From Knoxdaviesia capensis (taxonomy: Eukaryota > Ascomycota > Sordariomycetes > Microascales > Gondwanamycetaceae): 64,000 nucleotides of DNA. Location of the stretch: contig LNGK01000007.1 of the NCBI GenBank assembly GCA_001510575.1, forward strand, positions 1,668,151 to 1,732,150, written 5' to 3'. Position 1 is the first letter of the stretch, and each line of letters opens with the position of its first letter. Of the stretch, positions 11,662 to 21,929 are shown piece after piece. The position numbers and the translations under genes are program-made. The notes below the pieces were generated by a model that ran no database searches, was not told where the DNA came from, and saw only the letters and a list, made by a program, of their open reading frames with translations.

Positions 11662-12300
11662 TTAGACCATGGTGTTGACGGACTTTCCGCACGAGGCCAG
11701 ACCCTCCATGTTGATGCTGGAGGCAGCAGTCAAGGATCCGCTCTCCTCGCAAGCATCCTTGGGCTGCAGGTCTCAACGTATCAGACGGAGGAGGATGGCC
11801 ATGATAAGAGCCATACGCACAGCGTCGGACAGGTACAGGATGATCTCGTCGGAGATCAGGTAGCCGCGGTTGCCCTGGAGGTACTCTACGACACGGAAGA
11901 TGCTTCCGTACGCGGATGATGGCGCTGTTGGTGTGCAGGACGCACGGGTCGCGCAGCCACGCCACGGAGCCGTCGCTGCACTTGGTGGTCGGCTCCTTGA
12001 CCAGGCGGGTGTGGAACAGCAGCGCGGTGACGACGAAGAAGCCGAACACGGTGATCTGGATGAACAGGCCGACGACGATGAGTCTTCTCACCGAGCTTGT
12101 ACATCTTCAGCGAGCCCGCCGACTGGATGCCACCGCCAATGGTAAATGTGATGAAGTACATGGCGTTTTCGCGCCTTAGTCGCCAGATATGCAGAGCCGT
12201 GTGTATGGCGAACACCACCACCACGCCGATCGCCGCAGCGGGGAGGTTGGGGACATAGCGGTAGAGCTTGAAGTCGAAGGACTCGTCTTCGGCCAAGGTG
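11662..12300 (-). pseudogene. RTA1-like lipid-translocating membrane protein, decayed
   Basis: Read on the minus strand, three blocks resemble RTA1/RTM1 proteins (seven-helix membrane proteins linked to lipid export and drug resistance). The first block starts at YRYVPNLPAAAIGVVVVFAI and runs to YFITFTIGG. The second (GLFIQITVFGFFVVTALLF) is in another frame. The third (IFRVVEYLQGNRGYLISDE) needs a further shift. I count two frameshifts, near 12085 and 11905, plus an in-frame TGA at 11773-11775 after which the frame stays open to 11662. No start codon fits, and helices 2-4 of the family are missing between the first two blocks. An unusual intron pattern is unlikely because the junctions lack room for introns. 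The family call is from memory; the breaks are directly visible. Confidence 0.7.
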
Positions 12301-12319
12301 AGAAGAAGGGGGTGGTGAG

Positions 12320-12320
<1 letters not shown>

Positions 12321-12361
<41 letters not shown>
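12321..12361 (+). repeat. (GA)n microsatellite
   Basis: About 20 uninterrupted GA units directly upstream (on the minus strand) of the RTA1-like relic. Confidence 0.95.
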
Positions 12362-12364
<3 letters not shown>

Positions 12365-15300
12365 CGAGGCGTGTAGAGGGGTGACTCGCGGAGAAGATGG
12401 TCCGAGAATGACGACGGACAAAGGAAGGATCGAAGACAAGGAGGAGAAGAGACTTGAGGGGGGGAGAGAATTGTGGATTGGAGAGAAGAGGAAGAAGAAG
12501 CAGCGTCACAGCTGGAGATTAGTGAAAGGGGCGGTAAAGATCGGAAACGAAGCACGTTCAGTGGAGAGGCCGATACGACACTGGAGATTCTTGTATGTTT
12601 CCAGGTAAACGGATAAGCCAGGATAAGATGGCTGTGGAGAAACTGGTTGCAAGGTTACCTCAATGAGTACCGATTGGGAATGGGGTCAGTGAAAGATTAT
12701 ACATCATCAGCAGCTTGAGGTTGGAGTTAAGGAGTGTCCTCTTGACATGTACCCTGATAAGCGTATACGTAGTATTCCCCGGTCCGGCAACCCTGGCCAA
12801 TGTCACAATCGAAGGCAACTAGATGACGAAACGAGACGAGCACAGCCCAGTACAAGATCGAGAAGGATGGGCTCCAACCCAAGTGCTTGGGTGTCTCGCT
12901 CCCCAAGATATCGGGAAATAGAAGGCATATAGGGAAGCTCAAGTTGGAGAAAGGCATGAGATGGGCCATGGTGGTGACTGTGGGCTCAGCTGGGCCTGGG
13001 GTAAGGGGCCAAGCTTGAAGGCAGTGGCTTGGGAGCAGGAGATCTCTCTCTCATTCTAGCCCTCTGTCCTTCTCCTCTCTCGTCTTCTCCCCTCTCCTTT
13101 TCTCTCTCTGTGTGTCTCCCTCGTCTCCAACGCCAGCAATGCGACATCAGGGGCGGTGGCCATCCCAACTTGCTCTTAGATGGAGTCGATAGTGGGGACC
13201 CTAGAAACAAGCTTTTGTTCCAGAATGCCAATCAATGCTGAACCCCAGTCCTGTAGCGGGTCACACCAGCCCTGGCCGCCTGCTCGTACGACTCGTACAG
13301 CTCGGGCCGAGCTCGGCAAGCTCCCGAGCGTTTTTTCTCGTACAGTCCACCGTAGTCCTGCGAGCTGCTCTCGTTCACCACCCGAACTCGCAAAGATGGG
13401 CGCGCCTGCATAAGCATGGGTCATCAACATGAAGATTGTTGTTTTCGTGAACGCTTCCAAACGAGTATACGAGCATACGAGAAAATAGCCGAAGCCAAGC
13501 GACACTGTCGCTTCCTCAGGGACGAGGGCTGGCCGCTAGGGTTGCGGGTTAGGGTTGACTTACACCGCTCACCCCACCCACCACCGGCCTCGGTCACCCT
13601 CGAGACACTCTGGGGCAAAAACTGCAGAGTCGCGCCCGGAGCATGTTGAGACTATCCATGTACTCGCCGAACACTTTCCCCCGAGTCATTAGAGCTGTCT
13701 AGCGAGATTGGAGGCCGCGGGTGATGAATGTCCAGTACCCACACGGCTGGAAGGCGGTTATCACATCACCAACCCAATCAGGAGGTTGCGGACAGACAGA
13801 CCTACTCCAGAGCGCGAGTGGGTTGATCGAGGGGGGAATCGGCGGCCAGTCTTGTCAATCTCGCCTCACGCCTGGATGCGATTCAGCGCAGTGTTGTTCT
13901 TGCAAAAGGTCCGATGGTTTGTCTCTGCTGGTCTCTCGCCGCCTTTTTGGGGCGGCAAGAACCTATCGCGGCACGATCCATTGTGTTGTTTGTGGGCGGG
14001 AAACTGTGAGGCGTGGAAGGCCGGCTGATGCTTGCTAGTCTAGGCGGCTGGACACTCATGCGTCGTGGTTCAAACGAAGGAAGAAAGGGAAAGGGGCGAG
14101 AGACCTTTGGCAGGCGGTGAGGATGAAATGACGAACTCCACCGGTATCGGATGGTCGGCATATTCGTCCGGTCGGTAGTATCGTAGACTTCGGCCACAGC
14201 CACTCACTGGAGATTAGTCAGCCCTGCGATTCTCGGGCGGTGGCGCAAGAAGACCGACGCAGCGCCGCAGTGCGGACAAGACGGATGTGATTTCAGTTTG
14301 GGTGGAGCCCCGGGACACGCGCCGGGAAATTCGGGGATCGCTCCCAGCCGCTAGGGAGAGGGTTTGGGTGGTCTGGCACGGATGCACGCCCCTTCAATGT
14401 AATGTTAGTGGTCCCAGACACCAAAAAGATGCAGCACCAGACTTAGAAATGACGTGTGTAGCCAAGTTCCTGATGAATGCAGCATCGTCAAACTCGGAGA
14501 CATACATGCTGGGTTGGAGTAGTAACTTCGCGTTTGCATGCACACAAAACATCTCCGAAGCTGTCCCATGGACGAGAGTGAAGTTCCCCAACAGGACAGC
14601 GCAAACACATTTGCGGAGGTGGGACATGCGGGCCTGGAGTGTTGGAAACCCTGTGACGCAAGGGAAGAACCTGTCAATTCTGTCCAACAGTCGCACACAT
14701 GTTTCTGTGATTGCCATTGAGGAGGAGGTGGGAGGAGCGGAGGCTGGACACTTGGCACATCAACTCCATGACGCGACGACGCAACATGTCTCGGGGACGA
14801 TATGGGGGCCGGCGTCGGAGATCGAAGCTTGAGTTAGTTAGCTATAGAGCAATTCTGATACCGATACATAGAGACTGTCTCTAGATGCTTTGTAACGTAG
14901 AGTAGAATTTCGAAGAAGACGGTGACAAGTTTTAACCCCCTCGAGATTCAGCTGGATGCTCGAAGGGTTTGTAACGGAGACTGATTCCCGCTTCACTTGG
15001 GTTCTATGCTCAATTAATAATGAATCCTTGCTTTCCTGTGCAATTTCAGAGCCCCCACCTACCGGACGGGTACCAGGTCTGCGTGGGACATGTGTATCTG
15101 CATGCCGTCAGTGTTTGCTTGTCTGTATAACTGAATTCTGTGCGTATCACGCATTTATCACTGTCTGGGGTTCTGTCTCTGTGTGTTTGTCGCAACAAGT
15201 GGGGAAGAATTCCAGAGCACATGCTACTCCAGCTCGGAAATCACGGGAGAACTACACCCCTCCAAGTGTGGTGGGGTGGCCCGACTTTGGGGTGATTTTC

Positions 15301-15684
15301 GGCGATCTCAATGGAGAGAGCATTTATAATCAGGCACGAAGAGTGTTTTATTTTGTTGCTTGCGGATATCGATTGCCTGCCGTTGTATATCCGAAAACAA
15401 GCCCTGACGCACACCCACCTGCATGTCGCCGAGCAGCGAACGTCCAGGTATTTATTCTATCCAAGTCGGGGAAGAAGCAAAGAAAGAAAAAAAAACACAC
15501 CATAGAGCTCGTGCTGCCGTTTGTGGAAAATGACGTGAGAAGGAACTTGAATTGTGACAACTCTATTTTACCCCATCTCTTCCAATTTGTTGATTTCTTA
15601 TCAAGAAGCAAGAATCCCTTCAATTCTAAACACCTCGGATATTTTGAGTTCTTCCGCTCAGTATTCCCTCGGCTGCCCTCATCT
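12362..15684. other. 3.3-kb intergenic region
   Basis: Several frames of 60-180 codons occur on both strands, but none resembles a family or has coherent splice structure. A telomere-like GGGTTAGGGTT motif lies at 13546-13557. The last few hundred bases are the promoter and leader of the glutathione transferase; the frame that opens at 14956 is only a chance upstream extension of its first exon. Confidence 0.55.
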
Positions 15685-17258
15685 ATGATTAGTCGTCTTC
15701 ACACTGTCGCAAAGAACGTCGCAAAAATGGCCAAAATTCCCACTAATATCCATCTCTTCACTGCTAACACGCCCAATGGCGTCAAGCCTTCGATCCTCCT
15801 TGAGGAGCTGAACCTGGAGTACAAGGTAGACTTGGCCCTTGATAGGCGGTTTCGAGAGACACGAGTCACCACTGATTGCACAGGATGAATTGTGCCATCA
15901 AAAAGCTAACAGCTGTTGAATGCATATACATAGGTTTCCAAGATAGACTTATCCAAGAATGAGCAAAAGGTTGGTTCGTGAAATCTTCCAATTTGGCTGG
16001 CTCTCTCGGCCCCGTGCTGCGAACCCCTCGCTACTCGGGTGTCTTTGCGGGAATGAGATACAGCGGGTTCGGGGTCGGCTCGGCACTTGGACCTCGCCGG
16101 CTACAGCCTCTGTAATTCCTCTTTTCTCTGGCTGACCGAATCTGCCATTTCCACGGAACTAGGAGCCCTGGTTCCTTGAAATCAACCCCAACGGTCGTAT
16201 TCCTGCCCTCACCGACACCTTCACCGATGGCTCTCCCATCAACATCTTCGAAAGCGGCGCTATTCTGCAGTACCTCATCAGCCGCTACGATAAGGACCAC
16301 AAGTTCTCCTACCCGGCCGGCTCCCGGGAAGATTGGGAGGTTACTTGCTGGGTATGTCTGCCACCATTCCCTTTTCGCTGGACACGCAGAGATAACAATG
16401 TGTACTGATACGGCCAATCTTGCTCATTACAGGTAATGTGGCAGATGGGTGGCCTTGGTCCTATGCAAGGGTAAGTTATATTGTTCACGAATAAAACGAA
16501 CGAGAAAAAGGGCCCCGGGCATAATTCCGCGCTGACATGCATTTTGATTTGTCCAGACAAGCAAACCATTTCAGAAGTAAGTGAAAAGTCCTGAATTTAA
16601 AGTCTGACAGACACCACCATGTTCCATTCCCCAAGAAGAAAAAAAAAATTCCACGTCGTATAACCCGTATAGGTCTGCTCTGGACATGCAGCTTGTCTGA
16701 GACTGTGCTGACCCACCACCCACCATGGTGCTCTCTAGGATACGCTCCCGAGAAGATCCAGTACGGAATCAACCGGTACACCACCGAAACCCGTCGTCTG
16801 TACGGAGTCCTGGAGAGCAAGCTTGAGAAGTCGACCTCCGGATATCTTGTCGGCGATCGGTTGACCATTGCCGATATTGCCTCTATTGGCTGGGTGGATT
16901 CCCACTGTAAGTAGTAGCTCTTGATCCACCTCCCCCACCAGCAACACACACAAACATTTTCATTTGGAGTGTCTCATATACTCTACCTGATCAAGGACTA
17001 CCGCAATGAATTCGAGCGACAAAGACCACATTTTCTAACATTATATATGTAGACTGGGCCGGTGTCGACATCACCGAATTTCCCAAGTTGGGCGAATGGC
17101 TCGAGTTCGTTAAGAAGCGGCCGGCTGTTATCGCCGGCCTCAACGTCCCCGCGCCCGCCACCATCCGCAAGAATCTGACTGCCGAAGAGCAGGAGAAGGA
17201 GGCCGCCGAGAGCCGGAAATGGATTATGGCCGGAATGGAGCAGGACGCCAAGAAGTAA
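15685..17258 (+). CDS. Glutathione S-transferase, Ure2/GTT2-like
   Basis: Seven exons (15685-15825, 15934-15969, 16163-16351, 16433-16470, 16557-16576, 16739-16906, 17053-17258) sum to 798 nt, or 265 residues. The N-terminal thioredoxin fold contains IHLFTANTPNGVKPSILLEEL. The glutathione-binding region has NPNGRIPALTD and then INIFESGAILQYL, where the Glu-Ser pair contacts the glutathione gamma-glutamyl group in this class. The C-terminal helical domain contains YLVGDRLTIADIA, the conserved N-capping region. Exons of only 36, 38 and 20 nt break the gene, but all boundaries are GT-AG and phases match. A second in-frame ATG at 15727 (MAKIPTN) is an equally possible start and would give 251 residues. 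Likely role: cytosolic detoxification or redox metabolism. Whether it also has Ure2-like nitrogen-regulatory function cannot be told. Confidence 0.9.
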
Positions 17259-17717
17259 GAGTCTACAGTAAACATCCGCCTTGCTTTTCACCAGACGTTT
17301 TGAGATGTGATGGTTGGAATTGTTCGGCGCTGGTTTCTCTTATGTGAGCTCGTGATATGTATGGTTTAATGATAATAACTGAAACGGAACATTGCCTTTA
17401 CTCTAGTTCGAAAATTTAATTCTGATGCTTCTCATAGTGATATATTTATCCTTCTCAAAGATTCTTAGGGTTATATCCGCAATGTAAGGGTTAGAGATGG
17501 TGGCAAACCTGACGTGATTAGCCGATGATTCTCCACTAGGGGGTTCTTCTTTCAACTAACAAAATAAAATAATTTTCTTTGTTAATAATACAGAGAGCCA
17601 CGGGTTAAGATCTCCAACCTGTGCCTAAAGTTCTTTTTTTTTTCTTCCTCCTTCATCATCTTGAAAACTCCATTACCGTTCTTACCCCCTAACCGCAACA
17701 CATCTAAAACTGTCAAG
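17259..17717. other. Intergenic region, GST terminator and BBP promoter
   Basis: An AT-rich spacer between two genes in the same direction. It contains a TAGGGTTATA motif at 17466-17475 and a pyrimidine-rich leader just before the BBP start. Confidence 0.6.
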
Positions 17718-20410
17718 ATGTCTTGGAGAAACCAAGGAATCACAGGTTCCAACAATATCCCTCTCGGGAAACAGCGTCGCCGCTTCGGCGGAGATGGCGA
17801 CTCGGATAACTCGCCCGCGCCTTCGGATTCGACTGATCTGAAGCGCGGTCGCAGCCCCGAACCTCGTGAGTTACTCCCCTGTCTCTCGAAGTCCCAAGCA
17901 CCGTGGAAGTCATCGATTTCATCCAGAATCCTTGTAGAATCCCCATACCATATCCTCGGACATGTTCCCCCACCGGGCGAGACTTGTACTAACGATATAT
18001 TTCTGTGTTTAGGCACCGACGAAGATGGTGTTCGCCGCCGCAAGAAGCGAAACCGCTGGGGCGATGCCTCTGAGAACAAGGCCGCCGGCCTCATGGGACT
18101 TCCCACTGCGATCACGGCCAGCATGACCAGCGAACAGCTCGACGCGTACACCCTTCATCTGCGCATCGAGGAAATCAGCCAGAAGCTCAAGATCGACGAC
18201 GTGGTTCCTGCTGATGGAGACAGGTATGTATATGACAACCCCGCTTGCTCTGATGATGACCCAGACACTAACCGTGTTCCTGCTTGCTCTTTTCCAACAG
18301 ATCTCCGTCCCCCGCCCCCCAATACGATAACCACGGCCGCCGTATCAACACCCGCGAATACCGTTACCGGAAGCGTCTTGAAGATGAGCGCCACAAGCTC
18401 ATCGAGCGCGCCATGAAGACCATCCCTAACTACCACCCGCCACAGGATTATCGCCGGCCTACTAAGACACAGGAGAAAGTCTACGTGCCGGTGAACGATT
18501 ATCCAGAAATCAATTTCAGTATGATTGCTAACCCTCTAACCCTACTAACCCTCTCACAATGTGGTGTTTGCAGCCACATCTGCGATCTCCATCCCCCTTT
18601 CCCCCGTCGTCTTGATTTTCCTTTACCATGATTTCATGACTTTGTCGATCGCCATGCCTCAGTCGCAGGCTTGCCCCTGTCTTGACTATCTAATAACCCG
18701 CCCGACTTGTTCGGGTGTAGATGCAGTGCGCAAGAGGCATGATGATTGATTCGCGAAAAAGAAATCGAAGAGAAATGATTGCCCATTTGCCCATCCATGG
18801 TATCTGGGCCTTCACCTTTTCTGATGTTGACTCACTTAACCCCCCCAAACTTTTTAACCAAACCAGATTTCATGTACTAACACTCAGGTTTCTTTCTACG
18901 CCTGAAGTCGGCTTACTTATTGGCCCTCGTGGCAATACCCTCAAGAAGATGGAGACTGAATCCGGAGCCAAGATTGCTATTCGTGGCAAAGGCTCCGTCA
19001 AAGAAGGCAAAGGCCGATCTGACGCAGCCCATTCGAGCAACCAGGAGGAGGATCTCCACTGCTTGATCATGGCTGATACTGAAGACAAGATTGAGAAGGC
19101 CAAGAAGTTGATTCACAACGTCATTGAAACGGTACGCCCCAATTCTCCAGCAATTATCCTTTTCTCTCCCTCTCTCTCCCTCTCTCTCCCTCTCAGGCCA
19201 TCTGCTAACGTTGAACGTGACTTTGAATTGCTTCTTAACACAGGCTGCATCTATTCCCGAGGGACAGAATGAGCTCAAGCGTAACCAGCTCCGAGAACTA
19301 GCTGTCCTGAACGGTACTCTCCGGGATGACGAAAACCAGGCTTGCCAGAACTGTGGTCTGATTGGCCATCGTAAATTTGACTGCCCGGATAAGCCCAACT
19401 ATACAGCTAGCATCATCTGCCGCGTCTGTGGTAATGCTGGCCATATGGCCAGAGATTGTCCCGATCGCCAACGTGGTAGCAACTGGCGTGACGGTGGGCG
19501 TGGAGCTCCCCGTAGCGGCCCGGCGGATGTCGTTGATCGCGAGTACGAGGTAAGTTTCTCACTCATATACTCCTGCACGATGCCATTTTCTTTTTATGTG
19601 TTTCCACATACTAACATGTCTTCTCTCTTACAGCAACTCATGCAGGAACTCGGCGCTGGCCCCTCTTCTGGAGGTGGGCTGCCTGCCCGGATTGAAGCCG
19701 GTCCCGGCTCTGGTCCTCCTGACTCCGGCCGCGATGAACCTCCGTCGCGGCCCTGGCAGCGCGGTCCTCCGGTGCCAAGTGGTGGCCCGGCCCCATGGAG
19801 ATCCCGCCGTGACGACCCTCCTAACGCCGAGGGTGGTCCCCCCCCCAGCGGTCCTGGTGGAGGTAGCGGCGGCCCTGCACCATGGGCTCGTGATCGCGGT
19901 GGTCGTGGTGATCGGGGTGACCGTGGCGATGGTGGTGAGCGGTATGAACGTTATGATCGTGGCGACCGCTTCGACCGTGGTGACCGGTTTGACCGTGGAG
20001 ATCGTGGCGATCGTGGAGACCGCGGAGATCGTGAACGCCCTCGTCGCGATGACTACAACGGCGGCTCTGGTGACGGATACTACCATGGACAGCAGAATCA
20101 ATACGGCGCTCCGCCGCCTCCCCCTCCTGCGCAGGCTGGCGCAGCTCCCTGGCACCAGGTCCCTTCCATGCCTCCGGCATATGGCGGGTATCCCGGATAC
20201 GCGGGATATGGCGCCCCTGGCATGGGCATGCCGACGCTTCCTGCTGCTCCTCCCGGCCTTCCTGGTGGTATCAACGATCTCATCCAGCAGTACGCGTCGG
20301 GTGCCGGATCTCTGCCCCCTCCGCCGCCGCCGCCTCCCGCGCCCAGCGATGCCCCGCCTCTGCCGCCCACGGAGCTTCCTCCTCCTCCGCCTCCTCCGCC
20401 TGGAATGTAA
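17718..20410 (+). CDS. MSL5: Branch-point binding protein (SF1/BBP)
   Basis: Six exons (17718-17865, 18013-18223, 18301-18518, 18908-19131, 19244-19549, 19634-20410) give 627 residues. The N-terminal segment RKKRNRWGD matches the U2AF-contacting region of SF1. The helix-hairpin part and VPVNDYPEINF lead into a KH/QUA2-type RNA-binding domain (about 193-266, with IGLLIGPRGNTLKKME), which reads the intron branch point. Two CCHC zinc knuckles follow, using Cys301, Cys304, His309, Cys314 and Cys326, Cys329, His334, Cys339. The C-terminus has Gly-Asp-Arg repeats and a run of polyproline ending the protein, as in SF1 orthologues that bind WW and SH3 proteins. The protein acts in the nucleus in early spliceosome assembly. 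Its third intron is unusually long (389 nt) and carries alternative splice signals. Confidence 0.95.
18519..18907 (+). other. Long intron 3 of BBP with two competing acceptors
   Basis: Donor GTATGA at 18519. Near it lie three branch-like motifs in a row (TGCTAAC 18526, CTCTAAC 18534, TACTAAC 18543) followed by a TTTGCAG acceptor ending at 18573. A second perfect TACTAAC (18875-18881) precedes the acceptor ending at 18907. Only the distal acceptor restores the KH domain frame; the proximal one leads to a stop at 18747-18749. Confidence 0.75.
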
Positions 20411-21929
20411 AATGGGCAACTATCAAGCAGCAACGCCCAAGATCCTTGGTTCTAACGAAGGTCCTCAACATATCAGCTGATACTTTTGTTATTCTGAGAC
20501 ACTGACCCAACTAACCGCACCTCCACGCACTAACCCCTAGAGTGTGCCCATTATCGGTCAGAAATCCGGAAAAAATAACTTGACCATCGGCACCTATCAC
20601 TTGCTTCACCTTCTTTTCTTTTCTCACCTTTGCTTCACTTATTTTCCGCTCTTCTTTTTTCGCTTCTTGCTCCGCTCTTCTTTTCCTCGTTTTTCTTGTC
20701 TGAAAGAGAAATATCGTCTCTGGATGATACGGGCAGTCTCTGATGGATCAGTGCCGTACTCTTCAGCCCAAGAGGTTTTCTGGCCTGGTGGTGCACCTCG
20801 TTCAGATTGACAGATGGCACCATCCTCCAAGATGCTTTCAACCATTATCGACACACCATTCCCGTATCGTTGTCGAAAGGGAGCGATGACACACATGATA
20901 TCCCTCCCTTGTCGCTACTAACACTGCCGATGCAAGCCACAGGAGAACAGCAAAGTACTTTTTGTTCTTGCTTTCTTTCCCTTTTGGTCCATACATCCAG
21001 TCAAAGTCCGCGGATACCTTAATCCTCTCCCATTTCCCCTGGTTCTTTTTTTCGCCTCGTTCACTCTGCGTATTGTTGTTGTTGTGTTGCCCTTTGCTTG
21101 CTTCCTGTTCTCGTATTCATTGCGAGGCTCTACTAACCCCGGTAATCAAGTGTGTCTTTTTTAACAACTACTCTCCTAGGAGCAGAGATTTGTACAGTAC
21201 CAAAGCATGTTAGGAAAATTGAATTGAAATGCCTCCTTTTCTGATCGGATCGTTCTCAATGTCGTGCTAATTGCTACTATGTAATTTTATGTGACTGAAA
21301 GTTTCCGTCATTTTTCCCTGGCGTCGTAGCAACAATCACACCGCCCAAAAGTCTATACACACTTGTCCATGGTGCGGATTTGGCATTCTTCGAGGAAGGA
21401 GCTTGGGCCATGCCGCCTCCTGCCGTTTGGAAATCAAGCCTGGCAGGCTCTTGCTTTTTCCTCGTTTCTATCGTCCGTCTTACGTTATTTTTCTTCTTCC
21501 TCCACAATTGGAACTTTGGTGACTTTCGCGGTGATATCTTGAGGGTCTTTTTTTTGAACCCTCTTTTTTCTTGCATTTTTTCCCGTCGTCTCTTCGTGTC
21601 TTTTGCGAGGAGGTTTTCGGCTGATTGGCATTTCTTGTCTTTGATCTCGGGTTCCGGGCAAGCCTAGAAAATACTCCAAACAGGCCATTTTTAAGGGTCC
21701 ATCCGTTTGCAGCTTCATCGTTTTAGTGGCTGGCGTTCCATATGACCTGAGCATCCAATATACCTCGCCCTCTTCTATATCTTCTGTTCGGGGTCCCGAT
21801 ATCTGGCTGAGATATTCCCTCCTTCAATCTCCTTCTTGTTCTCGATATGCACGCACACCGTGTTGATAGAGAGACCACACATATACATCTATAACCGCCC
21901 CTCGTTCAACCTCTCCCACCCGATTCACA
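20411..21929. other. 1.5-kb intergenic region
   Basis: BBP 3' UTR followed by the pyrimidine-rich upstream region of the vacuolar protease gene. No supported gene was seen. The longest minus-strand frame (21277-21576) is lysine-rich and unlike any known protein. Confidence 0.55.

Noticed and set aside
14287..14832. A 181-codon plus-strand frame
   Set aside because: No domain, no splice partners and mixed composition; it could be chance in a long intergenic region.
14956..15684. Upstream extension of the glutathione transferase by over 240 residues
   Set aside because: The extension has no similarity to the family, contains homopolymer lysine codons, and starts at a chance ATG; the domain begins right after the ATGs at 15685 and 15727.
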